Source: Gossypium raimondii
Lineage: Eukaryota; Streptophyta; Magnoliopsida; Malvales; Malvaceae
Length of the DNA: 64,000 nucleotides
Direction of reading: 5' to 3'
NCBI RefSeq assembly: GCF_025698545.1
Contig: NC_068576.1
Coordinates: 48,167,890-48,231,889 of the forward strand
In this document: positions 46,454 to 60,068 of the stretch, in pieces
How positions within the stretch are numbered: the first letter of the stretch is position 1
How the letters are laid out: each line of letters opens with the position of its first letter
Notes under the pieces: model-generated
The model's input: only the letters and a program-made list of their open reading frames with translations
Databases searched by the model: none
Told to the model about the DNA's origin: nothing
Position numbers and translations under genes: made by a program

Positions 46454-49400
46454 CCTACCTTGATTAAAACTACAAAAATACTATTTTCTTTAAATATATA
46501 TTTATTTTATTTTTTAAAAAATAGTAAGATTAATTCAACTCACATCCTATCTAATTCAAACTTGCATGGGTGAAGAATTTAAAAAGATTTTGGACTGAGC
46601 TTTAGTCCATCAACATCATTTTTTTCTTTAAACATAAATATTTACATACAATATTTTTAAGGGTAAATTCCACAAACAACCACTCAACTTTAGGGTAGCT
46701 GACAAAAGAGTCACTCAAGTTTCAATTCAGTCACTCAACTTTCGAAAAATTATAAAACAGTCATCACTAACCATTTTCCGTTACAGACGTAACGGAGGTA
46801 CTATTTTCCGTTAAAGACTTCCATTTTCCATCCCCCTCCCCCTCCCTTTCCCTCTTTCCCACCATCCCTCCTCCTACTATGATTCTTTTCCTCTCCACCA
46901 CCAGTAAAAATCAAGTCATGTATAGTTCATGGGTCAAGTCAAATCAAGTGCGAAACAATCTTATGTGTAATATTAGTATCATGTATAGTTGCCCAAGTCC
47001 AACTTGATCGGAAATATGAATATCAAATTTTACTCCATCTTGTTCATATTTGAAATGACTAATCCAAGACCATCCAGATCCATTCATATTATTTCTTTAC
47101 TCGAAATGCAAATATTTTTGTTTAATATTTAGTAATTATATATATTACTACCCTTATATATTTTTCTTTTATTAAATATTTTTATAATGTTTTATTTAAT
47201 CTAAATATACACAGCTTAACATATTTTTAATATTTAAATTATAATATAATATATTTATTCTTATATAATATAAATTGCATAATATATACAATAAAATAAA
47301 GATAACATATTATAAACTTGAAAAGGAATTGAGTTGTTATCGAATGTTGGATATTAGAACCTAAGTCTAATCTATATTTTAAACAAATCTATTTTTTTTA
47401 CCAAAATCTACTTTTTAAATCTAATACTTTTACTTAAATTCTCTCAAATTTCGAGCGAAGCTTGGGGCTTAGATAGAGCTGTAAATTAACAAAGCGTTGA
47501 TGAATAGTTCATTAAAAGTTCATCTTTTGTTCGTTTATATATAAATAAAAGGAAATGATTATATGAAATAGTGACGCCATATCATATGTATCTCTTTTCC
47601 AACAGTTTAATGTAACATTAACATTTTCATCCCGAACAAGACTAAATTCAAATGAAAGTCCTGAAATTCAAGATGAAATTATTGATGTGACATTAAAGTA
47701 TTGGAAATGGATAGTATCCCTATTTCATACAACCATTTTTCTATAAATGAAAATGAACACGATTTTGAGGCTCATTTATTAAATGAACCGAACACAAATA
47801 AAATTTATTCAATTTACTTATGTTCATGACTAAGCTCGTTTATGTTCGTTTATAGCTCGTTTTTTATTCCATTAGCATATATGTTAATAAAATTATTATG
47901 GCTTGTATGTTTTTTTAATTTATAATATAATTATTAATATTAATATTTAACTATTTTATATCTAAAATACAAATATGTTTATTTAACTTAAATAAATAAA
48001 TAAAAATAAAAATTTTAAAATTCTTAATTAACACAAATAAATTTAAAAAAACAATAAAAAAATATTGATGGGCAGTTTAAATTGAAAACGTCAACGTAAA
48101 ACTTTCAATCTGGAAGGTTTGACTTTTGTAAACCAAACTAAAAGTAATGATTATTTAAGCGTCAACACCTCACACTCTATCCCACATATTAAACCCCATT
48201 CAATTAGTTGTCGGCTAAGTGGGACCCCCAGTACGTGTCGATCATTGACATCGTTTATCAGTTCTGCGGATAACTTGATTTTAAATATATAAATGTCTTG
48301 GGCGTTTGACAACTGTTCCGTCCTTTCCATACAAAACAATATCCAACGGTGGGAAAACAAAACAAAAGCAACTACTGATAAGTTGTCCCTTACCCTGTGG
48401 AGCCCATTTATTACCTAACAGCTCCAATCATGTGCCACCTGTCCAATTTCACTCAACACACACTATATCTATTTATGATCAACTTTTTCTATAATATTAG
48501 ATAAGTTTATTATACAATTAATTCTTATTTTTAATACAATTTTTACTAAATTAATTCTTTATAACCATCTCTTCTCTTAAATTTTATTTCCACGCGAAAT
48601 GAAAATGGTACATTTTAGTCATATTTTATTTTTAATAAATAAAATTATATTTGTAAATTTTATGAAAGCCACTAATTGATATTATTATTATTAATTATTA
48701 TTTTTAGTTTGAATATTTTAAAATTAATATATGATTTAAATCTCAAATGTTGTTATAGGTGTATAACAACCACATTTCTGTAATATCAAAATTTTGACAA
48801 ACAAATAGAGTTATTATAGATAGGGTTGATTGTATTACTAAATAAAATTGAGTTTAGTTTGGTTCTTTTTAAAATTTTGAATTATTTGTGATAATTTGGT
48901 TCATTTTGATTTTTCATACCAATTTTGAGTTTTATTTTTGAACTTTATTTTGACGCAATGTGTTTTGTTTTATGACTTTTAGATTATTTGATAAATTTTA
49001 GAATAATTTTTATAGATATTTTGAAAATTAAAATTTCAAGATATATTTAAAAATATATTTTTATATAGTATTTTAATTTACTTTTACTAAATATAAATTA
49101 TTTATTTTACATAAAATAAAATAAATTATAAAATAAATAGAAAATAGGGTTCGATTAATTTGATTTTTGATTTGTGAATAAAAAAATTTCAAACACCACG
49201 GTTCGAATCAATTTTAATTTCTTGATTTTTTCTCAAACCTACTAGTAAATACTAGTATTTTAATAGCTAATTGGTTTCAACATGGTCCGAGTCTGTGTTA
49301 GAATTTTGTAAAACAAGTCTATTTCATTCAAATTAATATTTTTTATAAAAATATTAATATGAAGTATTTTAATACACTTAAATAAACTCAATAGTCTAAA

Positions 49401-49500
49401 CAAGAAAATTATGTACCATTTTCATCAGCTTAAACACATCCAATAAAAGGTAAATTTTCTAAGATTGCTTAAACAATAGTGCGATACAAAGGAAAACTGG
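46454..49500. other. Long AT-rich intergenic stretch
   Basis: 46660-46870 has the edge-like sequence gggtaaattccacaaacaaccactcaac and a cgttacagacgtaacgg inverted repeat, typical of a DNA-transposon end. The rest shows no gene. Confidence 0.4.
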
Positions 49501-50522
49501 CAACATTGACCTCAATAAAAGAAAGCATAAAATCCGAACATCGAAATGCACAACATAGTTGCTACTAAGATCCCTCAGATCAAAGTTATGAAGCAAGCTA
49601 AAATCACTATCCTTAATAGTCGGAGCATTGACACATCTATTGCCTTCTCAGAAAACATAGAGAATGCATTTATATCGGAAGTCCTTCAACAAAGTCCTGT
49701 AATTATGTGTGAGAGAATCAAAAAGAGACCTACAAGGCTAACAACACAAGATGCATCCAACCCAATGATAAGGTCTGTAATATGCATGAGTTTAGCAAGT
49801 GAAGGTGCCTCTTAAAGAGCCTATTGCTCGGTAATCATATCAGTGGCATGTTTTATAACCTCGTGGGAACCAGTAATCCATTTTTCATTATGATCACGAA
49901 TTATAATTCTAGTACTTGTTAAAGTCGAAATAGCAATCACATTTTATTTTAAGCCATTCGGTTTCCAATGGAGACCGTATCATTTGAATGAAAGTAGGAT
50001 GGATGGCAACCTTAATCTTATTAGATGGTTTTTGAAATGATAAATTCCTCATAGAAGGATTGATCAATTTACTTGTTAAACCTCCCTATCTCAAGTAAGA
50101 AACTCAATTGGATAAAATGATTGATGAAATCACTCAAAAAAATCCTATCAAAGTTGCCCCTAATGCTCAACAATTTGTTGAAATAGTTGTTCTAAAAGAA
50201 TGAGGAGAGCTCGCAGTGGGTAATGATGATGAGAATGTAGAGCACGAGATAATTGTTACCTTAATTGCTACTAGTCTTACATCTCAAAGGTGAACAAGGG
50301 GTTTAGCCCATAAAGTTATCGAATTTGAATATGCAATAAGAAGGTAGCTCGAATAGGAAAGGAACATTTTGTTCCTCAGATTCCAAAATGAAAAAAAGTT
50401 TAGAGAGAAAGAGAAAGGCCACTGAGCAAATTGAATTTGATGAGATTTCAGAAGTTGAAGATAATGTGCCATTGGCAGAGTTGGCACTACAAGCAACTAA
50501 GCATAGATCGAAAGATTAAGTG
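49500..50522. other. Possible gene or transposon-protein relic
   Basis: Plus-strand frames at 49546-49815 and in pieces at 50100-50519 have amino-acid-like composition (for example RKRKATEQIEFDEISEVED near 50410) but many interruptions. No family identified. Confidence 0.25.
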
Positions 50523-52371
50523 CTCCCTGTAACACCTCTAATCCGTTTTCATCGTCAGAATAGGGTTACGAGGCATTACCGAACAAAACACAGTTCCACA
50601 TAATCATTTATCATTTTTCATACATAAAGTTTTATCAACTTCTATACAATATAACTTCTAAATTCAATAGCAATCATCCATTAAATCATATTAGTTAAAT
50701 TTGCACATATGGAACACATAACCAGATAAAATTGATCATGCTTTGTTACTTATAATACATATACAAACTATGCTTCAAATTTCAACCATATTAATATCAT
50801 CTATATAACCACATATTCAATTAACTAACGTGCAACAAAGCCAAGTTACATGTACTTAATACATATAAATGTTTGAACCACATGACTCTAATATTAATGG
50901 TATTTGTATACTTAAAACATATCCCAAACATATATCATTACATTTCATACATCGAATATATGTCACTATATCTATTTCATTAGTTGAATATTAAACATAT
51001 CATTTCATAACTTCGTACAAGAACATAATAAAACCATTGAACCATATTACATTAATTATTATGCAATCACATATGCGACTTTAGTAACATTACAACATGA
51101 CCAAACATACTATTGATACATACATATATAGTGCATTTCACCCTAAAAACAAAAGCCACATTTAACATTTGAATACAAATAATATTCCAATGTACACCTA
51201 ATTCAGTATATATATATATTAGTATACCTAACTTCATATTTCATCCTATTAACTAATCATTGATTCGATCACACCATTATCAAGATCATATGCTTATCAA
51301 AATGAACCAAATATCGTAACCGAATTTACAGCCACAAATGTACGCATACCTATATTAATATTAACATCAACTTGACACTTTTAACTATCCATTAAAAGCT
51401 AACCAAAATATACCTAAATCATAATCGACATTTACCATTTGGATCTGTACCAAAACAATCAACCAAAACAATCATAAAACATATTCATTACTTACCATTT
51501 AGCAACCAAACCTATATAGCCAACATACAATCAAATACATATTCATCATATTACCTCATTACTAAGCCAAATTATAGAATCATCCACCACCCAAATTACT
51601 CCACATTTCATACTTCCAAAATGAGCTAATTATTAAGCCGATTATACATCATACTTACCATTTCTCATTGCCGAATCATATAACCAAACATCACAAACAT
51701 ATATACCAAGGAACATACTTCCAAAATAAGTTTAAGTCATAGCCACATACACACAAGCTTTAACATTATAATCAAGCCATTTTCGCATAGCTATCTATAT
51801 ACAAATTTCAAAACCAAACATATGAAAAAAAAAACCAGCCTATACATGTCATATGTTCATAGTTTCAAACTTCAAAAGTACCGAGCGATAGTCGATAGTG
51901 TGACGATGATTCTAGACGATCCCCGAGCTCGGAGATAGCTTTCAAAATCTATAAAATAACGGATAAACACACAAAGTAAGCTTGGAAAGCTTAGTAAGCC
52001 ATAAGAAAATAAATTATCTCAAAGATATCCATAATTCAATTTAAATAGGCCGAAATTAACAAATCTCAACCACATGTACATTCATCATACTCGAAAATTT
52101 ATATGATCACATTAAGTACTTTACTTACTTTCACATTTCATACACTAGCATATGTATCATAAAATTCATTTGTATACATACATTTTATTCAATGTCATGT
52201 ATTTCACATATCATCATTGGAAATATGCTCACCTTTCATTTTCGAATATCATATACACTTTGTACGTACCTGAATCAGATGTACTTTCACATAATCATTC
52301 ATTTCTCGATATTGCCCGTTGAACCGTTCGGAATCAATAAAGATACTCTGATAGCTCGGAAACTCATACAA

Positions 52372-52530
52372 TACCAACGTCCCAGGAGTGGTCTTACATG
52401 TAATCAAATATCGATGCCACTGTCTCAGACAGGGTCTTACACGAAATTGTATACGATGTCGATGTCCCAGACATGGTCTTATACGTAAATCTTAAATCAA
52501 CGTCAACGTCCCAGACGTGGTCTTACACAA
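52372..52530 (-). repeat. Degenerate ~55-70-bp tandem repeat in LTR E
   Basis: cgtcccagRRgtggtcttacac and variants recur at about 52376, 52422, 52464 and 52511. Confidence 0.65.
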
Positions 52531-53788
52531 TAACTCATATTGAAATCCTATGTCATGACATATATATCCTACACTATTCCAATGGTTCGTACGGGGCTTT
52601 CGGACATCATAATTCGATCAATTTAAGCTCGTAACTAGTTCTCCAATGCTTAATTCATTTCAGCATATACACATATATTTATTATAATTCAATTCGGCAC
52701 ATATAATACATATACAATCGAATTTAACAACATTTATTTGCTTATTAACTTACCTTGTACGGAGACGAACGGACCAGAACGACTATTCGACAACTTTTGA
52801 TTTCCCCCGATCCAATTCCATTTTTCTCTTTTCTTGATCTAAATTAATACAAATTTAACTCTTTTATTCACCAAAACTTTCAATTTAATCCACGTACTCA
52901 TATTTAGGGAATTTTACAAATTAGCCCTTACATTTTCACATTTTGACATTTAAGTCCCTAATTCACAAAATTACAAAATACACATAATTTCATTTTACAC
53001 ATGCTAGGCCGAATGTTTATACACTTCATATATGCCCATATATTTCCTTTATTTAACATTTTAACCCCTCTATTTCTCATTTTCACATTTTAGCCCAAAA
53101 TACTCAAATTCATCAAAAATCCAAACACAAAACATATTAATCTCATACCAAGCTTTCATAATTCATTAATTAACATCATTAAACTCATAAAATCATCAAT
53201 GGCACAACTCAAAATCATTATCAAATTCTGAAATTGAGACACGGGCTTAAGAAAACACATTGCAACGATCACAAAAACATAGAAATTATTAAAAACTGAA
53301 ACAAAAACATACCTAATTTAAAGCTTCAAAGTGCCGAACCTAAAACAACAAAAATGACTCTTTTTTTTCTTCAAGTTTCGGCAAATAAAGATGAAAATGC
53401 ATGTGTTTCTTTAATGTTTTATTTTAGTTAATATATTATAAAAGACATTTGACCTTTTTCACCTTTTATAAATAAACATAAAAATCATATAATTTAAGTC
53501 CATTATTGTTCATGCTAAAGTTCAATGGCTAAATTACAATCTAAGGGCCCCACATAATAAAAGCCATAGCAATATAGCACTTTAACAATTAGAAAGTCAC
53601 TTTTGCATTTTACGCGATTAAATCCTTTTAGCACATTGAGCACACAAACGATAAAATTTTCATACGAAACTTTCACACATATTAATTCACATATTGTAAA
53701 CACCAAAAATAATATTAAAATAATTTTACGACTTTGGATTTGTGGTTTTGAAACCACTATTCTAATTTAGCTAAAACTGGGCTGTTAC

Positions 53789-56172
53789 TGTAACACCCTA
53801 AACCCGGCCTAGACGTTATAGTCGAATCTGGCAATGTCACATGGAAAGGGATTTGAAGACAATATTTTCGAGTTTAAAAATCGTTACAGTAAGTTAGCTT
53901 TTATTTAATTCGAAAAAATACTAGTTGATTTGCTTTAAAACTTGTCTCTTAGCGGAAGCTTTTGTAATCAATTAATTTAGGGAAAATCGTTTCTATTTAC
54001 GAAATTTAAAGCCAACAAGTCCATAGTCCAGAAGATACATCAAAAACCCCAAATAAGTAATAAATTTTAGGCATTAAAGGAAAACAATATAAAATTCACG
54101 TGTGGCAACTGTCGAGTCCTCCGCTGCACCGACCCGTCAAGTATAGGGATTACTAGTACAAATTAAACAGAGAAAATGTGAGTTTTTGCAAACTCAGTGT
54201 GTAATCCCCACAGAAAACATGCATACAGATAATCAATAGAATTCAGTTAGGTACAGTCTGGGGCCCGTGCCCATCACAGAATCAGTTTGGGCCTTAGCCC
54301 ATTCAGATACAGTCTCGAAAATACATTAGGGCCTTGGCCCATATCAGATACAGAATGCAGATACAGTAAATTAGAATCCTACCAACCAGCCTCTACACAC
54401 AATATTTGTCCAGCCCTACACACTATGTGTGGATCAAATCAATCCACCCATCCCTACATACCATGCTGTACCGAAATGCGGCACATAATCAGAAGGTTGC
54501 AGCTGAGCTGCCAGATAACAAGCTTAATAGCCTTTCAGACACTTCCTCCAAATATCATCAACCCACCCCGATGCAATGCAACATACAAAATATGTCATGT
54601 CATTATGCAATTAATAATACATACATTCAGATATCATAAATCATGCTCGGTATAGAAATCAGACAGACAAATCACACATATAGGGGTCTAAGTATAGCTT
54701 ACCGACCCTAAGTAGGTCCACAGTCGACTTGGGCGACCCGTGCAACCTTACAGAACTTTTTAAAAGAATGGGCTCACAAGCATATGTGGCCCGCTCTGCC
54801 CAACATGATCAATTTTTAATGTAACTCGTGCTAGTTAATTATTCATATAAGTTTTCACTATGTACTTATATGTTCATTCAAAGATGTCTACTTGAGTCAC
54901 TATTACTTAATAATTTATATCTTGAGCTACATAATTCCAAATTAAGATCCGCTTGATGTCTTTAAAACTAGACTCAAATACCTTTCTACATAAAATTTTC
55001 AGAATTTTTAGTTTAGCCAATAAGTAGAGTAAAATCTTCAAACTTACCCCTGTTCTGCTGTTTGACAGCTTCATCCCTTCTTTGCTAAAAATTAATTATC
55101 TCTTAGTACAAAATTTAGATGATGTTTCCGTTTGTTTCTATTGAAAATAGACTCATTAATAATTTAAACTTGTAAATTTTAACTCCTAATTATTTTTCTC
55201 CAATTTTGATGACTTTCCAAAGTCCGAACAAGGGAATCCGAATTCAATCTGACCTTGTCTCAAAAAGTTTATTATACCTCACGATTTACAATTCCATTAC
55301 TTACACCGTTTCTTCTATGATAGACTAGACTCAATAAGAATGAATTCAATATTTTTTTCATCCTCTAATTTGATTTCCACAATTTATGACGATTTTTCAA
55401 AGTTAGCCTACTGCTGCTGTCTAAATAGCAAGCAATTTCAGCTTTTCGCTGAATCCCTTTTTTTTTTTGCATTTCGGGTACACACATGGTTTTTTTATGC
55501 TAAAACAGTCCCTGAGCACTCCAAAGCCTATAATCAAGATACTCAACATCAATTTAACAGATTTACAAGCGAATTGACAACCAAGAACGAATAGAAACCC
55601 AACAATAACCTTAAACCCTAAACCTTAAACCCTAAAACCCTAAACAAAAGAAAATAAATGGATTAGAGAAAAATCAAGAAGAAGAAAAAGAAGAGAAAGA
55701 TGGGAAAACTCAGAGAATTTCGGCAAGAGGAGAGGGAGAAGAATAGACGGCAGAATTTTTTTTAGAAAAGAGAAACAAAATTTGGTTATGGGAAAAAATA
55801 AAAAAAATCCCCATAACCCCCAAAATCCCTTAGTCTTCTCCCCTAATTCTCACTACACACCCACTACTCAGAATCCCCCTATTACACAACTTTATCCCGA
55901 AATCTGAGCAAAAAATAATACCCTTGCCTGCATAGGGATTCGAACACAAGACCTCCACCAGCAGGCCCATTCTAATGTAATTTACCCAACAATCAAATAA
56001 AAGCCTACTAAACAAGAGTAAGGCCTAATTCATTCAAAATACCAAAATTTTCCCACGCGAAAGCTTGAACTTGGAACCTCCCAAAGACTCCCAGAACATA
56101 TAACCACTAAAGTTGACAGATAATTGTGTCATATTTTCACAATAATGAAATTAAAAATTTTGGGGCGCTACA
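53789..56172 (-). mobile_element. Solo LTR 'F' (2384 bp) nested in LTR E
   Basis: Runs from tgtaacaccctaaacccggcc to ggggcgctaca, with gttac duplicated at 53784-53788 and 56173-56177. Its first ~60 bases match the LTR edge near 4384 (family A). No internal domain. Confidence 0.88.
55608..55645. repeat. Telomere-like (CCCTAAA)n tract in LTR F
   Basis: Five units of ccYtaaa or ccctaaaa in tandem (ccttaaaccctaaaccttaaaccctaaaaccctaaac). Short and degenerate; it lies inside an LTR, so not a chromosome end. Confidence 0.85.
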
Positions 56173-56228
56173 GTTACACTCCCTCTTTAGCCAAAAATAA
56201 AAGAATAAGAAGATAAAGGTCATAGGTG

Positions 56229-59140
56229 TAACACCCCTCGTCCAACCCGATCGTCATGTCCGAGTTGTAGGATGGTACATTCGTTACCGGAGTAACTACA
56301 AATAAGTACAAATCCACAATCATACTATGCAACATATTCATTTTCGGGTCCCACACAAGCTTATAAAAGCTCTTTTGCTAATCCGAGATTGAATTAGGAC
56401 CAATTTGTAAAGTTTTTAAAACTTCGAGTTGACGTTGCGACTTCATAATTCCCACATCGCAACTACGCAAGTCAGTGAGTTACGTCACGATGACAAACAC
56501 CTCCACGTTAGAACACCACTCACTATTAGCCTAAGTTGTGACATCGGGAACTCATGGTTGCGACATTGCCCCTGTTTTTGGCAACTTAACACAATTTGGT
56601 ACCTATTCACATGTTTCCATCCAATTGTCAATTCACCTATACTGAAACCTAACAAAACATACCAAAACAAAGCTTGTAACACTTTGAATTTAACCATTTA
56701 ACATAACATACAATCCAATCACGCCATTTACTTACCTAACTATATCAATCGTGCTTAACTTAGATCAACTCATGCAAATCCATTTATATTGAGCATCAAG
56801 GACACATATGATCTTAAATGTACAAAACAACCATACATTTAACATAAGTCTCAAATATGAAAACCATTTATACCATTTTCAATCATACATCAACTTATCA
56901 CTTCAGCTTGTTAACCTTTCACATGCCAAGACATATAAGTTTATATCATCACCCATACTAGCATGTAACATGATCCATGCCATACATTTCTAAGTCATAA
57001 GAAAATCATACTACTCAAGATTAACCATGTCATAATTCCCATATAACCAACTATCCCCAAAAGACCATTAACACACAAAGGTACCCTATATATATGCCAC
57101 AAAACTTGGAAACATATAACATAAATTCTACCATATTTTGATCATGTGTGTAATTCGCATTGATTCAGGTCAGCAAGTTTCGTAAGGTTACAATCTACAA
57201 GGGAAAGAAACAACTAGAATAAGCATTTCGAATGCTTAGTAAGTTCACTGGAAAATACTATACTTACCTTGATCTTATTTGAGCATAAAAGAAAACCTTA
57301 GTTTGGCATATTTTTGGCTAGATCATGGCACTCAAAACCAGGCATATAGTACTATCCATGATCATTAGACACTACATGAAAACTAGGCATACCAATTTAC
57401 ATTACTTTCATATACTTACCACAATGACATATTCAATCAACAAATCACAAAATCATACCAACTTCACATGATTCAATACAATTACCCTTCTTCTATTATC
57501 AATCAATAAAATGCATCAATTACAATTAAATCCATTCAATGGCATTTTAATTAGATTACCAAGTCTATTTCATCACATTTTCAAATTTGATGTTGCAATG
57601 TTGCAATACGAAGTGTCGATGTTGTAACATAGTGAGCACTCAAAATGAGCAAACTGCCTTTAATGTCGTGACATAGACAGAGTGTGTCACGACACAACCT
57701 TACAATCCAACCTCAGATTGTAAACTGCCATCAGTTTTGCGACATTGATGTGATGAGGTGAAATAATGAGCCAGTGACATTTTGGGCCACACAAAAAACT
57801 TTAAGGCAAAAACGTCAGTCGAATTAGGTCAATAGACAATGACCAACCCTAAGCCTATAAATAGACAACTCTAAACACTTCATGAACTATTTTTATTCAA
57901 GTTTTAGTTTACGACTTCATTTAGTTTTACTTTTCAGTTCTCTTTAGTTTATTTTCAGTTGTAATTCTATGTTAGTTTTTATTTTCATTCGTTATGGAAC
58001 TCGAGTTGTGGATTCATCAACTCTTCATGGATTTTTGTTCACACAATTATCAATATATATCAAGATTATTCTTAAACTCTATTCTTGATTTATTGTTTAT
58101 GTTTATCTTTTCAATCAAGTTTATGATGTTTATTAGATCCATTAGGAACTAATCCTTTTATGGGAGATTAACGAGTGGACGTTGGAGTAATCCCATATTC
58201 GCTCCAGTTTGATCCAAATCTTGATCTATGCAATTATTTTATATAACCAATAAATATCAAACATTTTCATACTATGTCATGATATGTATGATCTTATAAA
58301 ATTCTATTTTTTATTCTCCTCTTATTTTACAATTTATTCAATTTAGTCCCTAAACTTGAAAACTTGGGATAAGCATAATTTTTTATTCTTAGCTTCAATT
58401 AAAATCCAATTTCATATATTTCTAACATTTTCAATTTGGTCCCTAATGTAACAAATAAGTTAAATTAACTTTGCAATCTAGTCCTTTTTATATTCCAAGC
58501 TTAAAATCTATAAATTTTAAGCTTAATTCTTCAAGAAACCATCAATGATAATTTTCTAAAACTTTAACAGTTTCACAAATTTGTACACGGGTTAGCCAAA
58601 TCAAGCTCTCCATGACTCCAAAACCATAAAAATTACAAGAAAAAGACTTTGAATTTGCTTACCAAATGATGACCGAATGTTTTACAAATTCATCAAGTTT
58701 TTCCCTTCCATGGATGACAAGAAGAAAGCAAATGAAGAAGATTGTATATTTTTCCACTAATTTATGCTTTTATACCTTGATTAAACCTTAATTAACATTA
58801 ATTAATTAACTTAATCTTTAATTAGTTTACTTTATTTATCATTAACTTTATTAGTGGAAAACAACATCATCATCCACTATCTTATGATATAAAATAGTTT
58901 ATTTACCATATTGTTCATTTGGTTAATTACTATTTAGGTCCCTAAACCTTTGACCAATTAAAAACCTATCACGATTTGACATTTACAATTTAGTCCCTAG
59001 ACCTTAATTAACTATAAATTCGACAAAATTACTTAACCAATCTTTAGTATATTTTTATATTAGCTTTGTAACATATTTAATATTTACAGAAATGGGGTTT
59101 TGAAACTGCAATTTTCAGTACCACTGAATTTCAGGTTGTT
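56229..59140 (-). mobile_element. Gypsy LTR 'H' (about 2.9 kb), family B
   Basis: Plus-strand start tgtaacacccctcgtcc; the other end, reversed, reads tataacaacctgaaattcagtgg, a common LTR start with the TG mutated. Its first 1.3 kb matches the split LTR at 3541-7560. 57590-58260 carries the gtgtcgtgacat motifs and the gggagattaacgagtgg block also present at 38320-38930. A convincing target duplication was not found, so the right end may be off by a few bases. Confidence 0.65.
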
Positions 59141-60063
59141 ATAGTAAGAGTTAATAAAAATTTAAGAGAGGCTATTGAAGTTGCAAGATCTGAACCAAAA
59201 CAAAAGAATTTTAAGTTCTTTATTCCTACATGTGCTAAAAAGATGAAGGTCATGGAAGAAAAAGGTTTCATATTCAAGAGAAATATCCACAAAGTGGCTT
59301 CTATGAGAATGGTTTTGATGTCTTTCTTGAACAAAATGAATTATTCCTCTTTGTTTCCTATGTCAAGCCTTTTGTGAAGAATTTTATATTAGATTATATG
59401 TCAACCTTTTGAAATTGATAAAAGATTAAAACAATGAACATTACATGCAAGCATATGTTAAGAGATTTTTTTCACAAGTAGTCTTGTAGTAATCAACAAT
59501 TTTCTTCGTTGCCATGGTGTGGACGACGGAGACTTCACTGTTGAAGATGATTTTCTTACTTTCTAACTCATTAACAAAGTTCGATACACCTAGCCTGAAG
59601 GGCAAGATTTCAAGACTTCTAATCTTAAGCCTAGGTAGTAGCCTTGTAGGCCATTGTTACTAGAAACAAGCTCCCTAACAAGTAAAGCATGGTGCTTTAC
59701 AAAAGGATAGCAGTGTCACTATAAAAGATAATTTCATTCTTTCCTTTTGATCATGGTTAAATAATCTTTAATAAAATTGTTAAGTATGTAGAAACCAAGA
59801 ATACCAAGCATGCATTACCTTACCCTTTACTCATCTATAAAATTTTGTTTAAATAAAAGAAGGATAATAATTGAATAATGAAGTTACTAAGCCTCAAGTA
59901 CCAAAATTGAAGTATTCTTATAAGTGGAAAAAGGGTAAACATTTTATTATTGATACAGATTCAAGAGTTGAGTCTAATAATGATAAAGATCCTGAACTAG
60001 TTGTTGCCCAGTTGCAATTGGATCAACATCTGATTGGCAGCCTAGTGCTGATAAGGTTAGACT
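59141..60063. other. Region with broken coding-like frames
   Basis: On the plus strand 59147-59370 reads as coding residues (NLREAIEVARSEPKQKN, KVMEEKGFIFKRNIHK) and 59871-60068 is a 65-codon frame (KLKYSYKWKKGKHFIIDTD). Probably relics of transposon or host protein genes; family unknown. Confidence 0.3.
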
Positions 60064-60068
60064 TTTAG

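Larger units (their letters stand above)
50528..56178 (-). mobile_element. Solo LTR 'E' (about 3.26 kb), split by solo LTR F
   Basis: Plus-strand start tgtaacacctctaatccg. Read in reverse, the other end starts tgtaacagcccag...gaatagtggtttcaaaaccacaaatcc, matching the start of the chromovirus LTR at 225 (gaatagtggtttcg...accacaaatcc). Target duplication ctccc at 50523-50527 and 56179-56183. LTR F (53789-56172) with its own duplicated gttac sits one base inside E's end, so E's final base is at 56178. No internal domain remains. Confidence 0.88.

Noticed and set aside
54287..54655. 122-codon plus-strand frame
   Set aside because: It lies wholly in solo LTR F and its product resembles nothing known; a chance frame in LTR DNA.
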